Below are positions 52,082 through 61,400 of a stretch of DNA of 64,000 bases, in pieces. The notes below the pieces were generated by a model that was not told where the DNA came from, did no database searches, and saw only the letters and a program-made list of their open reading frames with translations. Positions within the stretch are counted from its first letter, which is position 1. Each line of letters starts with the position of its first letter. Position numbers and translations under genes: made by a program. This stretch comes from JABSOG01 sp041583135. GTDB lineage: Bacteria; Pseudomonadota; Gammaproteobacteria; Enterobacterales; Alteromonadaceae. Location of the stretch: positions 1 to 64,000 of the forward strand of contig JBFHGJ010000010.1 of NCBI GenBank assembly GCA_041583135.1, given 5' to 3'.

Positions 52082-55000
52082 TCAATTTGGTGCATTGATT
52101 GACTGCCTAAGTGGCGCTTTGTTTTCCATCCAGTAAATGGCGCTCTTGTCTAATATTAATAGGTCATCGTCACCGTCGTTATCGACATCAAACAGCTTAC
52201 GTATATAAGGCAGTCGATAAAACAGGGTGACATCGCTCTTTTGCACTTCATCTGATACCAGCTGTTTGCTGTTAATATCAAAGCTGACAAATTTCAAATA
52301 GCCTGTTTCACTATCGTCAACATAGCTTGCAGCTGCGCCTTTTCTAGCCGTGCTTTCGCTTGCCAAGTAAAAGGGCAGCTGGTGACGGGTGTGGTTTTGC
52401 GCTTGATCGAACTTGTAGTAAATACTCACAGGTTTGTTGCTTTGTTCATCTCTTATATTGATTTGTAATTCAGTTTTGCCATCGAAATCGACATCGATAA
52501 AACGAATGGTGTAAATCGCAAGGCTCTTGGCATCTTCAAGGTCTACCCAAGTATTGTCACTATCAACACCAAGCTTATATTCTAGCTTGCCACATTTAAT
52601 GGCTTCACAACCTGTACCTAATATATAGGAGTAGTGCACAATATCATTAATACCGTCGCCGTTGATATCACCGATGAGATAGGGGTTGTAGCTGCTGCCG
52701 TTATGGCTTCTTAAGGTTTCATCCATTGCGTAAGTTTGGCTTTGTGGTTGATATATCCACCAATCATTGTGACCTTCCGCCCCTGCGTCGAAGCGGGTGA
52801 TCCAAAAGTCCAAATAGCCATCTGAATTGACATCAAGTATTTGCATCAACTTCATCCTGAAACGATAAAACGCGTCGGGGTATGGCAATATATAGTCTTG
52901 AGGGATAGTTTGCAGAACGACCTCTTCACTGAAGCCCTGGGCTTGACGATAGTATACCCCTAAATGATGATCGCCAGTTTCTGCGGTTTGGAGGTTGATA
53001 ATATCCAGCAGACCGTCGCCGTTGAAGTCAAACAGGGTTGCAGAACGGCCAAAGGTACTGTTGGCACTAAAGTCAAATTGCGAGTAAGCACTGTCTTCGA
53101 CCAAGTTTGCTGATCCAAAATGATAGAACCCTGTGGTTGATATTCCATCTCGAGTGCTATCTATCTGCACTTGGCCGTCGGTAGCGTTGAACGATGAAAA
53201 AGTTTGTTTACCGACAAAGCGTACTTTGCTGCCGCTGTTACTCGGCCAAGAAAAATCAAATTTATCTGCGAGCCAAAGCTCGTTTAGTCGCAATTGATAG
53301 AAGCGATAGTCTTCAGATTGTGGCCAATAGGTGATATCGAACGCATAACCACGAGTGTGTAACTCTGCAAACGTCCAAGATTGCCCTTTGCGGAGGGTGA
53401 CACTCGACACCATTTGGCCTTCTTGAGACTTAAATAATAGATCGCTATTGCCGTCTTGGTTTAAGTCTACACTTTCGATGTAGGGCTGCTGTAAACCGCT
53501 AAAATGAAAGGCACCCAAACCGGTGTCAGTGAGTATTTCGCTACTGTACTGACTGATGTTCTGATCGAAGGCATACTCACGAACAGTCATATTGCCGCGC
53601 CAGCTGGTGGACAGGGCGAGCATCCGATTATCATCAACACAGTGCAGCATACCCGTATAGTCATCAAAGGCTTCTAGTTTTTGTGCGCTGGCATAATTGT
53701 CAGCGGCGCTCATGACATATACGGAATAGGTCGCGAGCTGGGAGCTGGAGATGTCTGCTTTGGTGACGTAAAAGATGTCTACTTCACTTTGGTTCGAGCG
53801 ATAACAGGCAGCAACATTGCGATGGGCAAGACCTGCGTCTTTGTGCTCCAGCAGGGTCACCAGTTCAAAACCCGATTGCCCTTGTTCAAGTAGCGCCATT
53901 TTACCTTTGTCTGAATACTTTTGTGAAAACTGCACTACAAGCTTTTTACTAAAACCTGTCATTGCCGGCAATAATGTTGCGCTGATGTCCTCCAGAGTGT
54001 TGTTATATCCATAATCGAAATTATCACTAAACAGCAGGCTTGCTTGTGCAAATGTGCCATCGCCAAGGTTAAGCTGAAGGTATAGCGCCATATCTCTATT
54101 GTCTTGCTTGGTGACATAAAGTTTATCCGGCAGACCGTCGTCATTTAAGTCAAGCAATGCCAAGTAAGGGGCTCTAGAGGTGGAGCTTGGATTTTGCAGC
54201 AGCAAACGGGGCTGAGCTTCGAAGTCTAAGCCGCCAGTATTACGATACCAATACCAGCCGTCTTCACCGAAAGCGTAGAGATCGACATTGTTATCACCAT
54301 CTATGTCGAGCAGGTGGCCATAACTTAGCGCTTTGCCGTTGGTGTCGGCAGTAAGAATTGGTGCTTTTGTCGCAAACGTCTCTCTTGGTGGTAGGACGTC
54401 CAGCGTTATGGTTTTTGTCGTTTGGTTGCCTGAACTATCTTTGGCTTGAATTTCAAGGGCAAATAACTGTTCGCCGTCATTGGCGAGCGGGGTATTTAGC
54501 GTCGCTTGGGTGCTGGCGGTTTGGCTCAGCTGCAAGTCAAAGCTACCGCTGGCTTGGGTGATGGTACTGGTGAGGTCGTCGTCAAAACCGAGTAATTGCC
54601 AAGTGATGGGTGTAAAGGCGCCGCTGTAACTTTCTATCTGCGCGTCTGTAACGATAACAGGTGTATTGGCTTTGCTGTTAACGACATACACTTGCGTCGA
54701 GGCTTGGGCCGATTGCTGTTCATTGTCTGCAATTGTTAGGTTAAAACGCAATGTAGTGAGTTCACTGTTTGGAGCGATAAAGCTGGCAGTTGCACTGTCG
54801 GCATTATTGAGCGTGACGGTTTCGCCTTGAGTTTGCGCCCAATGATAAGTGGCAACTGTTCCGTCTGAGTCATTGGTTTGTGCACTTAATGTGACAGTGT
54901 CACCAGAGAGCGCCAGAGACATCTGTTGGATTGTAATTGTTGGCGGCGTGTTGACTGGATTGACTGTGACCGTTGTTTGCGCGGTTGCTTGGCCGCCTCG

Positions 55001-57079
55001 GTCATCGCTCACCAATAGCTCAAATTGCAATTGTTGTGGGCCTTTTTGCAGCAGTACCGTTGGGGTGGTAAACGACAACTCTGGTGTGTCGGCTGCGGTT
55101 AAGGTCACCGTTTCGCCAGAGAGTTGAGTCCACTGATATTGACTGATTTCACCATCATCGGAGACTGTGGCTTTTATTGTGGTTGTGGTTTGCTCATCAA
55201 GCTCAACACTTGATGCTAACTGAATGACCGGGAGCGCGTTGGGCTTTTGGATCTCAATTGTGAGTTCGGCTTTTTCGCTTGCCTGCTCATTGTCGTTTAC
55301 CGTTACGCTAAAGCTCAAGGTTTCAGACAATGCGACATCTGGCGCAACAAATGACGCAATGCTGCTGTTTGGGTTAATGATAGTGACTTCAGGGCCGCTG
55401 AGCTGTTGCCACAAATAGCTGGCAATTTCTCCATCACTGTCTTGCGCCTCGGCAGTTAAACTGACCGTTTCGGCTGAATAGGCCAGTTGCGGCGCACTTG
55501 CTGTGACACTCGGCGCCGAATTGACGGCGGCAACGGCCACATCAACTTGTGCTTTGGCTGAGATATCGTTGCTATCAGTGACTGTTACCTCAAATTGCAG
55601 ATCTACCGGAGATCCACCTGCCAAAACAATCGGCGCGTTAAAGGACGCAGAGGCTGTGTTGGCATTGACCAAGGTCACGGCATCTCCGCTTACTTGACGC
55701 CATAGATAACGCTTAATTGCTTGGCTGTGGTTAACGCTCACTTCTAAAGGAACCGTGGTTTGCTCGTCAACATTAATTTGGCGTTCAAGGGTTAACTGCG
55801 GTGAGTCGTATGGCGTTATCTCTAGAGCTGTTACGGCTGTTGCCGTTGCGTTTTCGTTGTCACTGACTGTGACTTGAAATGATACGCCGGTTGCACTTTC
55901 GACCACCGGAGCGATAAAACTGGCATTGGCTTTGTCACTGTTGCTGAGCTGCACTGTTGGACCTGACAGCTGTTGCCATGTGACGCTGGCGATGTCGCCG
56001 TCGCTATCATTGGCGTTGGCTGTCAAGCTCACGGTGTCTAGGCTAGTCGCTTGAGTGGGCACCGCGATTGACACACTAGGGTTGCTGTTCAGTGGTATAA
56101 CGGTGACGCTCACTGTCGCGCTGTCACTAAGACCTTTGTCATCTACAACTTTGACAGAAAAACCTAGCGTTTTTGGGCCTTGATTGGCCAATACTACAGG
56201 TGCGGTAAATGACAGATTGGCGCTGTCTGCGCCTTGTAGCTGCACCGCCGCGCCGCTGGTTTGTTGCCATTGATATTGGGCAATAGCGATATCATCGGAG
56301 GCTTGGGCAGTTAAAGATACAGCGGTTTGTTCACTGACTGAAATACTTGCCTGTGTGCTCACTACTGGCGCGGTGTTTAAGCGGTTGACGAGAAGTTCAG
56401 CGCTTGTGGTAAAACTGGACTGTTTGTCATCGGTTACGGTCAGCTGAAAACTTAGCGTGTTAGCTTGATTGAGCGCAGGCGCGATAAAGCTTGCTTGCGG
56501 TTGATTGGCATCGATAATTTCGACGCTTGGGCCGCTTAGCTGTTGCCATTGATAGCTGACGACTTGTCCGTCAGTGTCTTGAGCATCGGCAACTAAGAGC
56601 ACCTCAGTATTGGCTTCGGCGCTGCTATTTAACTGAATTTGGGCACTGGGCGCGTAGTTGTTTGGTTCAATCACCACACTGACATCTGATGTGCTGCTAT
56701 TGCCGCTGCTATCGGTAACAGTTAGGCGGAAAACTAACGTTTGCTCGCCTTGGGTGTATGTGATGATAGGGGTGTCAAATTGAGCAAGCGCTTGGTCGGC
56801 ATCGCTTAATACTACCGGTATACCTGAGAGTTGCGTCCACTGATAACTGTCAATTGCTTGATCGTCGGTTGCAGAGGCTCTTAATGACACTTGCGCCTGC
56901 TGCGCGGTGACCGTTTGTTCGGGGTCTTGCACTTCAATGGTCGGTGGTGTGGTATCGATGACAGGCGCTGGAGTTGGAGTCGGTGTTGGCGTAGGCGTCG
57001 GTGTGCTGCTGGGGCTGCCACAGCCGACTAGGGCAATTGCGCTGAGGGCAAAAAGTTGTCGTAAGTGACGAAGGCTCAT
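52082..57079 (-). CDS. Very large lipoprotein with PKD-like repeats and FG-GAP/VCBS-type repeats
   Basis: This 1665-aa protein starts at ATG 57079 (AAGGA 11 nt upstream). The lipobox LVGC (Cys near 20) shows a lipidated envelope protein; a (Pro-Thr)-repeat linker follows. Then come eight Ig/PKD-like repeats of about 95 residues, each with a W-Q-SG core (SYQWTQLSG, SYQWQQLSG, QYQWQQTSG and so on), an AD/AN-x-A-SF-AP strand and LTVTD-like ends, plus a ninth degenerate one. The C-terminal ~700 residues carry at least eight Asp-rich calcium-binding-type repeats (LLDIDGDNNVDL, LLDLNDDGLPDK, LFDFNGDGLLDI, IGDINGDGINDI, LFDVDNDGDDDL) as in FG-GAP/VCBS propellers. It is probably a surface adhesin or polysaccharide-binding protein. 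It is divergent from typA and convergent in position with glnA's upstream region. Confidence 0.9.
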   Translation of the reverse strand: MSLRHLRQLFALSAIALVGCGSPSSTPTPTPTPTPTPAPVIDTTPPTIEVQDPEQTVTAQQAQVSLRASATDDQAIDSYQWTQLSGIPVVLSDADQALAQFDTPIITYTQGEQTLVFRLTVTDSSGNSSTSDVSVVIEPNNYAPSAQIQLNSSAEANTEVLLVADAQDTDGQVVSYQWQQLSGPSVEIIDANQPQASFIAPALNQANTLSFQLTVTDDKQSSFTTSAELLVNRLNTAPVVSTQASISVSEQTAVSLTAQASDDIAIAQYQWQQTSGAAVQLQGADSANLSFTAPVVLANQGPKTLGFSVKVVDDKGLSDSATVSVTVIPLNSNPSVSIAVPTQATSLDTVSLTANANDSDGDIASVTWQQLSGPTVQLSNSDKANASFIAPVVESATGVSFQVTVSDNENATATAVTALEITPYDSPQLTLERQINVDEQTTVPLEVSVNHSQAIKRYLWRQVSGDAVTLVNANTASASFNAPIVLAGGSPVDLQFEVTVTDSNDISAKAQVDVAVAAVNSAPSVTASAPQLAYSAETVSLTAEAQDSDGEIASYLWQQLSGPEVTIINPNSSIASFVAPDVALSETLSFSVTVNDNEQASEKAELTIEIQKPNALPVIQLASSVELDEQTTTTIKATVSDDGEISQYQWTQLSGETVTLTAADTPELSFTTPTVLLQKGPQQLQFELLVSDDRGGQATAQTTVTVNPVNTPPTITIQQMSLALSGDTVTLSAQTNDSDGTVATYHWAQTQGETVTLNNADSATASFIAPNSELTTLRFNLTIADNEQQSAQASTQVYVVNSKANTPVIVTDAQIESYSGAFTPITWQLLGFDDDLTSTITQASGSFDLQLSQTASTQATLNTPLANDGEQLFALEIQAKDSSGNQTTKTITLDVLPPRETFATKAPILTADTNGKALSYGHLLDIDGDNNVDLYAFGEDGWYWYRNTGGLDFEAQPRLLLQNPSSTSRAPYLALLDLNDDGLPDKLYVTKQDNRDMALYLQLNLGDGTFAQASLLFSDNFDYGYNNTLEDISATLLPAMTGFSKKLVVQFSQKYSDKGKMALLEQGQSGFELVTLLEHKDAGLAHRNVAACYRSNQSEVDIFYVTKADISSSQLATYSVYVMSAADNYASAQKLEAFDDYTGMLHCVDDNRMLALSTSWRGNMTVREYAFDQNISQYSSEILTDTGLGAFHFSGLQQPYIESVDLNQDGNSDLLFKSQEGQMVSSVTLRKGQSWTFAELHTRGYAFDITYWPQSEDYRFYQLRLNELWLADKFDFSWPSNSGSKVRFVGKQTFSSFNATDGQVQIDSTRDGISTTGFYHFGSANLVEDSAYSQFDFSANSTFGRSATLFDFNGDGLLDIINLQTAETGDHHLGVYYRQAQGFSEEVVLQTIPQDYILPYPDAFYRFRMKLMQILDVNSDGYLDFWITRFDAGAEGHNDWWIYQPQSQTYAMDETLRSHNGSSYNPYLIGDINGDGINDIVHYSYILGTGCEAIKCGKLEYKLGVDSDNTWVDLEDAKSLAIYTIRFIDVDFDGKTELQINIRDEQSNKPVSIYYKFDQAQNHTRHQLPFYLASESTARKGAAASYVDDSETGYLKFVSFDINSKQLVSDEVQKSDVTLFYRLPYIRKLFDVDNDGDDDLLILDKSAIYWMENKAPLRQSINAPN

Positions 57080-57503
57080 TATTAACACATTCCTTATTTG
57101 TATTGTCATAAACACGCGGTAGTCTTCGCTTGCGTTTAGCGTAAGGCATTTACCAGCGTTGGCCTGAATTGCAACGTTTAGGAAGGTTGATATTCCGGCA
57201 AACGGCGTACCGCGTTCAAGATAAAAAATTTGGCCAATAGTTTACCGCAATTGATTTCAGAGAAAAGCGCAATAACTAGCAAAAATCTCGCAATTTCTAT
57301 CAACTTTGTAACGATTGCGCGGCAAAGGCGCCTTTTTCATGGCTTTGGTCGCAAATAAAGCGAGCAATTGCCCTTTTTTTCGTCTACAATCCGCGACAAA
57401 TGTAGCACTAGTAATAAGTGGTGTCAGACACCAAATTTTTGGGTACCTTGTACCTTAAGAGTTGGTGTCTGACCCCACTTGAATTTATATCAGAGGAATA
57501 CAA
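57080..57503. other. Divergent intergenic region before typA
   Basis: This 424-bp region contains promoters for the large lipoprotein (left) and typA (right), and a cluster of palindromes at 57420-57476 close to typA. No ORF is supported. Confidence 0.6.
57420..57476. repeat. Palindrome cluster with GGTGTCAGACACC
   Basis: Three short elements follow one another: the palindrome GGTGTCAGACACC (57420-57432), GGTAC-CTT-GTACC (57442-57454), and GGTGTCTGACCCC (57464-57476). The first and last are versions of the element at 33410-33422, arranged head to tail. Such GGTGTCTGACACC strings are common dispersed elements in marine gammaproteobacteria, often near REP-type transposase genes, none of which is present here. 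Confidence 0.7.
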
Positions 57504-59330
57504 ATGAGTGATCTCAGTCGTTTACGCAATATTGCCATCATAGCGCACGTTGACCATGGTAAAACTACCTTGGTTGACAAGCTGCTCGAACAATCTGGCA
57601 CTTTAGGTGAGCGTAGCGAAGCCCAAGAGCGCATGATGGACTCGAACGATTTGGAAAAAGAGCGTGGGATCACCATCTTGGCTAAAAACACGGCCATTAA
57701 GTGGAATGATTATCGCATCAACATTCTTGATACGCCTGGCCATGCCGATTTTGGCGGTGAGGTTGAGCGTGTATTATCAATGGCTGACTCGGTTTTGTTG
57801 TTGGTTGATGCCGTTGACGGTCCAATGCCGCAAACCCGTTTTGTGACGCAAAAAGCCTTTGAGCACGGCCTTAATCCAATTGTTGTGATCAACAAAATCG
57901 ACCGTCCCGGCTCTCGCCCCGATTGGGTTATGGATCAGGTTTTCGATTTGTTCGATAACTTGGGCGCCAATGACGAGCAGCTTGACTTCCCGGTCGTTTA
58001 CGCATCGGCCTTGCAAGGTTGGGCAAGCTTGGAAGAAGGCGAAACCGGTAGCGATATGACACCGTTGTTTGAAACCATCGTGGAAAAAGTGCACTGCCCT
58101 GAAGGTGATGTCGATGGTGATTTGCAAATGCAGATCTCTCAGCTTGACTACTCAAGCTATGTTGGTGTTATCGGTGTAGGCCGGGTAACCCGTGGTACGG
58201 TTAAAACCAATCAGCAAGTGACCGTTGTCGGCGCCGATGGCTCCACCCGCAACGGTAAAATCGGTCAGGTATTGGGTTACTTGGGCCTTGACCGCTTTGA
58301 AACTGAAAGTGGTACTGTCGGTGACATCGTGGCCATTACCGGCCTTGGTGAGCTGAAAATTTCCGATACCATTTGTTCGCAAAACAACCCTGAGGCGCTG
58401 CCGCCTTTGAGCGTTGATGAACCAACCGTTACTATGACCTTCCAGGTCAATACTTCGCCATTTTCTGGCCTTGAAGGTAAATATGTGACCTCGCGTAATA
58501 TTTTGGAGCGCTTGGAAAAAGAATTGGTGCACAACGTTGCCTTGCGCGTTGAGCAAACCGAAGACCCGGATAAATTCAAAGTATCTGGCCGTGGTGAATT
58601 GCACTTGGGCATCTTAATCGAAAATATGCGTCGTGAAGGTTACGAATTGGCGGTATCTCGTCCTGAGGTTATCGTTAAAGAAATCGACGGCGTGTTGATG
58701 GAACCCTATGAAAACCTGACTGTGGATATCGAAGAAGAACATCAAGGTTCTGTGATGGAAAAGCTCGGCTTGCGTAAAGCTGAAATGACCAACATGGTCC
58801 CTGATGGTAAAGGTCGTATTCGCTTAGACTTTACCATTCCAAGCCGTGGTTTGATTGGCTTCCAAACTGAGTTTATGACGCTGACTTCAGGCTCTGGTTT
58901 GCTGTATCACACGTTTGAAAAATTCGATGCCCATAAAGGCGGTCAAATTGGCCAGCGAGTCAATGGTGTACTTATTTCTAACTCTGCCGGTAAAGCCTTA
59001 ACCAATGCTTTGTTTAACCTGCAAGAGCGTGGTCGTTTGTTTGCCAAACATGGTGATGAGGTTTATGAAGGTCAAATCATCGGTATTCATAGCCGCAACA
59101 ATGACTTGACCGTTAACTGTCTTAAAGGCAAGCAATTGACCAACGTCCGTGCTTCTGGTACTGATGATGCTCAAGTGTTGTCTCCACCTATCGTATATAC
59201 CCTTGAGCAAGCGCTTGAGTTTATCGATAACGACGAGTTGGTAGAAGTGACGCCTAAGAGCATTCGTATCCGTAAGAAGTTGTTGACCGAATCTGAGCGC
59301 AAGCGTGCCAGCCGTGCGCCTAAAGAATAA
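57504..59330 (+). CDS. typA: Ribosome-binding GTPase TypA/BipA
   Basis: This 608-aa translational GTPase starts at ATG 57504 with AGAGGAA upstream. GTPase motifs: G1 AHVDHGKTTL, switch I ERGITILAKNTA, G3 DTPGHADFGG, G4 NKIDRPGSRP and G5 YASALQGWA. Domains II and III, the EF-G-like domain V (VMEKLGLRKAEMTNM) and the BipA-specific C-terminal domain (VNCLKGKQLTNVRASGTD) follow. Length matches E. coli BipA (607). It helps 50S ribosome assembly, particularly in cold or stress. It is monocistronic, with a clear terminator after it. Confidence 0.98.
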   Translation: MSDLSRLRNIAIIAHVDHGKTTLVDKLLEQSGTLGERSEAQERMMDSNDLEKERGITILAKNTAIKWNDYRINILDTPGHADFGGEVERVLSMADSVLLLVDAVDGPMPQTRFVTQKAFEHGLNPIVVINKIDRPGSRPDWVMDQVFDLFDNLGANDEQLDFPVVYASALQGWASLEEGETGSDMTPLFETIVEKVHCPEGDVDGDLQMQISQLDYSSYVGVIGVGRVTRGTVKTNQQVTVVGADGSTRNGKIGQVLGYLGLDRFETESGTVGDIVAITGLGELKISDTICSQNNPEALPPLSVDEPTVTMTFQVNTSPFSGLEGKYVTSRNILERLEKELVHNVALRVEQTEDPDKFKVSGRGELHLGILIENMRREGYELAVSRPEVIVKEIDGVLMEPYENLTVDIEEEHQGSVMEKLGLRKAEMTNMVPDGKGRIRLDFTIPSRGLIGFQTEFMTLTSGSGLLYHTFEKFDAHKGGQIGQRVNGVLISNSAGKALTNALFNLQERGRLFAKHGDEVYEGQIIGIHSRNNDLTVNCLKGKQLTNVRASGTDDAQVLSPPIVYTLEQALEFIDNDELVEVTPKSIRIRKKLLTESERKRASRAPKE

Positions 59331-59355
59331 TCAACATTGAGTTGATAATTGATGT

Positions 59356-59385
59356 TAAAAATGCCCGCTTTCGCGGGCATTTTTA
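59356..59385 (+). terminator. typA terminator
   Basis: Stem AAAAATGCCCGC / GCGGGCATTTTT with loop TTTC and a U-run starts about 25 bp after the typA stop. Confidence 0.92.
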
Positions 59386-59451
59386 TGTACAGGATGTACG
59401 GTATGACTACGTTGTAGGGAACATTCGTAGGCGATGTACAGGATGTACGGT
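59385..59451. repeat. Pair of identical 18-bp direct repeats, each a small palindrome
   Basis: ATGTACAGGATGTACGGT occurs at 59385-59402 and 59434-59451. Each copy contains GTAC-AGGAT-GTAC, able to form a small hairpin. The 31 bp between them are unrelated. Confidence 0.8.
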
Positions 59452-59819
59452 CACTAAATTTCATTAAAGTGTCCCAAAACTGTCATATAGCGGTCATGTG
59501 CTCTGACTACTATCTCACACGCTAACAACAATAACATTGCAGCAGAGAATATTACTTAACTTAATAACAACAATAATAAAGAGATAAAGCGGCATTACTT
59601 ATCACAATAAAAATAAAAACACCGTAGACAGGGATGGCTGTATATAAAAGAGATATCAACAAGACCGCTGGTGCTACGGCACCGGTGGGTCGCTTTCTTC
59701 CTTGCTAGCACTCACCTCCCTGACGACGCACTAACGGCGCTTGTCAAAATCTGATAGCTTTAAATTTAGTCAAACGGTTATAATGCCCGACTTGGAATTG
59801 CTATTTTTTAGGAGAGTCT
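59452..59819. other. Intergenic region between typA repeats and lipoprotein gene
   Basis: This 368-bp region is AT-rich at about 59500-59660. The ribosome site AGGAG of the next gene is at its right end. I see no ORF, strong hairpin or known RNA here. Confidence 0.5.
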
Positions 59820-60680
59820 GTGCACCATTCGATCAAAACCCTGTTGCTTACCTGCGTAGTGTTATTGCTACTTGGTGGTTGTTCTGATGTCATCGATATT
59901 GAAGCTCTTGTGCCTGAGCAGGAGAAAAACTTGGCGCTGGAATATAGCGACGCTTTTCGCGCCGGTAATTATGAAAAGGTGAGCGAGCTTAGTCATCCTG
60001 AGTTGCAAAAGGTACTCAGGCCAGAAAAGTTTCAAGCTATTGTCGATATCTTTGCCACCGGGAAGCCTGAGTCAAATAAGGTGATGGGCTTTAATCAACA
60101 TACTGCCAACGGTAAAACCCAGACTCGCATTACGCTGTTGACGACGATCGCCGAGCATCAATATTTCACAGAAGTGAAGATGATCAAAGAAGCCGAGAAA
60201 CCGTGGTTGGTATTCTCTTTTTATGTACAGCCCGATATACAAATTCGCAAACAACAGCTGGCTGCCAAAAACATTGAATTTACGCCCAGTAAAGTGCTTT
60301 TACTGACCCTAACTATCGCTATCGGCCTATTCAGCTTGGGCACTTTTGTCATGGTGATATTTACGCCGTTTAAAAAGAAAGTGCGCTGGTGTTTGATGTC
60401 ATTGGTTGGTATTGGTCAGGTGACCATGGATTTAGCCTCCGGTGCAATCGATTTCAGTGCAATCCAAGTCCATCTGTTTGGTTTTGAACTGTCCAGGGCG
60501 AGTGAGTATGAACCTTATATATTGTCTTTTAGCCTGCCTTTGGGCGCGCTTGCTTTTTGGCTTAAACGTAAGCAACTGATCGCAGAAGCACAGGCGGTGC
60601 AAGCTGAAGCGACTGTCGCAGCCAACCAAGCAACCGAAGCGGCTGACAATGACGATAAAAACGAGCCAAAGTCGTCTTAA
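59820..60680 (+). CDS. Membrane lipoprotein with DUF-like N-terminal domain and C-terminal membrane helices
   Basis: This 286-aa protein starts at GTG 59820, 6 nt after AGGAGAG. A lipobox-like LGGC at residue 21 follows a hydrophobic stretch. Residues about 30-140 form a soluble alpha/beta domain resembling small DUF3887-type NTF2-like domains (EYSDAFRAGNYEKVSELSHPEL). Three hydrophobic segments follow (about 158-182, 195-210 and 235-250), and the tail is Ala/Glu/Asp-rich and charged. Lipidation together with C-terminal membrane segments is unusual, so either the Cys is not lipidated or the topology is mixed. Family and function are not recognised. Confidence 0.8.
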   Translation: MHHSIKTLLLTCVVLLLLGGCSDVIDIEALVPEQEKNLALEYSDAFRAGNYEKVSELSHPELQKVLRPEKFQAIVDIFATGKPESNKVMGFNQHTANGKTQTRITLLTTIAEHQYFTEVKMIKEAEKPWLVFSFYVQPDIQIRKQQLAAKNIEFTPSKVLLLTLTIAIGLFSLGTFVMVIFTPFKKKVRWCLMSLVGIGQVTMDLASGAIDFSAIQVHLFGFELSRASEYEPYILSFSLPLGALAFWLKRKQLIAEAQAVQAEATVAANQATEAADNDDKNEPKSS

Positions 60681-60709
60681 GCCTTCAAGCAAATCTAGGC
60701 TTTGGCTGG

Positions 60710-60973
60710 TCAAGACTTAGGTAGGTGTGGCAGCAGCATAAACATCACTGCTAGGGTATTGTCGCTGGGGTCTGGTCCTTCTGAGGGAGGAAAGTGTTCA
60801 ATGTCTTGGATGTCGGGTAATGGCTGCTCACCATATAAGGTGGTAACGGCTGCCTTAGCTAACCGCAGCATCAGTTCATTACGGTATACCGACGCCACGA
60901 CGGTGGCATCGTTATATCTCACCATATCAATCAGTGCGCACTTATCTTCTTCGGTGAAAGCGTAATGATGCAT
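60710..60973 (-). CDS. Small hypothetical protein downstream of XRE regulator (87 aa)
   Basis: This 87-codon frame starts at ATG 60973 (MHHYAFTEEDKCALIDMVRY), 26 bp after the stop of the XRE regulator on the same strand. The composition is soluble and mixed, with a helical first half (ASVYRNELMLRLAKAAVTTL) and a Pro/Asp-rich second half. The opposite strand has an open frame over the same bases, but with no ribosome site and poorer composition. The ribosome site is weak. It may form a two-gene unit with the regulator. No family recognised and no toxin signature seen. Confidence 0.55.
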   Translation of the reverse strand: MHHYAFTEEDKCALIDMVRYNDATVVASVYRNELMLRLAKAAVTTLYGEQPLPDIQDIEHFPPSEGPDPSDNTLAVMFMLLPHLPKS

Positions 60974-60999
60974 GTGTTTAAATGCCTGAGTTCGCCTGC

Positions 61000-61272
61000 T
61001 TAGGCTGCGTCTTGCGCCCGAGGGAGGTCTTCGGCCTCAAGCAGTTCTTTGAACAGCTCGACCGGGTCGCGGCGTAAGCCCTCACAGTAAAGGACAAACT
61101 CGGCAATATCTAAACGTCTGTCTTGATTTTCGATTTTGCCGATAAAAGAATGCGGTGTGCCTAAGCGGTTTGACAACGAACGCATGGTCAGTTCTTCCAT
61201 CTTTCTCACCTTACGCAAATGACGTGACATAATACGATGTCTGTTTTTGGCTTTGTCGCTGAATACGCTCAT
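61000..61272 (-). CDS. XRE-family helix-turn-helix regulator
   Basis: This 90-aa DNA-binding protein starts at ATG 61272 with AGGAA upstream. The helix-turn-helix lies at about residues 18-75: LRKVRKMEELTMRSLSNRLGTPHSFIGKIENQDRRLDIAEF (helices 2 and 3 around SLSNRLGTPHSFIGKIE) with the usual closing YCEGLRRDPVELF. The basic N-terminus (RHRIMSRHLRKVRK) precedes it. Small stand-alone XRE proteins repress their own or neighbouring genes. It is followed 26 bp later by an 87-codon gene. A terminator at 61371-61400 isolates it from transcription further right. Confidence 0.88.
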   Translation of the reverse strand: MSVFSDKAKNRHRIMSRHLRKVRKMEELTMRSLSNRLGTPHSFIGKIENQDRRLDIAEFVLYCEGLRRDPVELFKELLEAEDLPRAQDAA

Positions 61273-61370
61273 AGTGAATTCCTACCTGATTTGAAATATT
61301 ACGAAAAAATGCGCTAGCGGTTTATCTTTTATATCAATCGATTAAATGCCGACATGGGGCTTGATTGAGT

Positions 61371-61400
61371 AAAAAGCCGCCGGTTCAATCAAACCGGCGG
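61371..61400 (-). terminator. Strong terminator with no obvious upstream gene
   Basis: A 9-bp GC-rich stem CCGCCGGTT / AACCGGCGG (arms 61377-61385 and 61392-61400, 6-nt loop) is flanked by AAAAA, giving a U5 tract on the minus strand. It lies about 350 bp beyond the DUF2959 gene and before the XRE promoter. Confidence 0.8.

Noticed and set aside
60702..60965. 87-codon plus-strand ORF opposite the XRE partner gene
   Set aside because: It overlaps the minus-strand frame almost completely, has no ribosome site, and its Ser/Gly-rich product looks like an antisense shadow.
60710..61272. Toxin-antitoxin module
   Set aside because: The XRE protein is DNA-binding, but its partner shows no HigB/RelE/HipA or other toxin motif.
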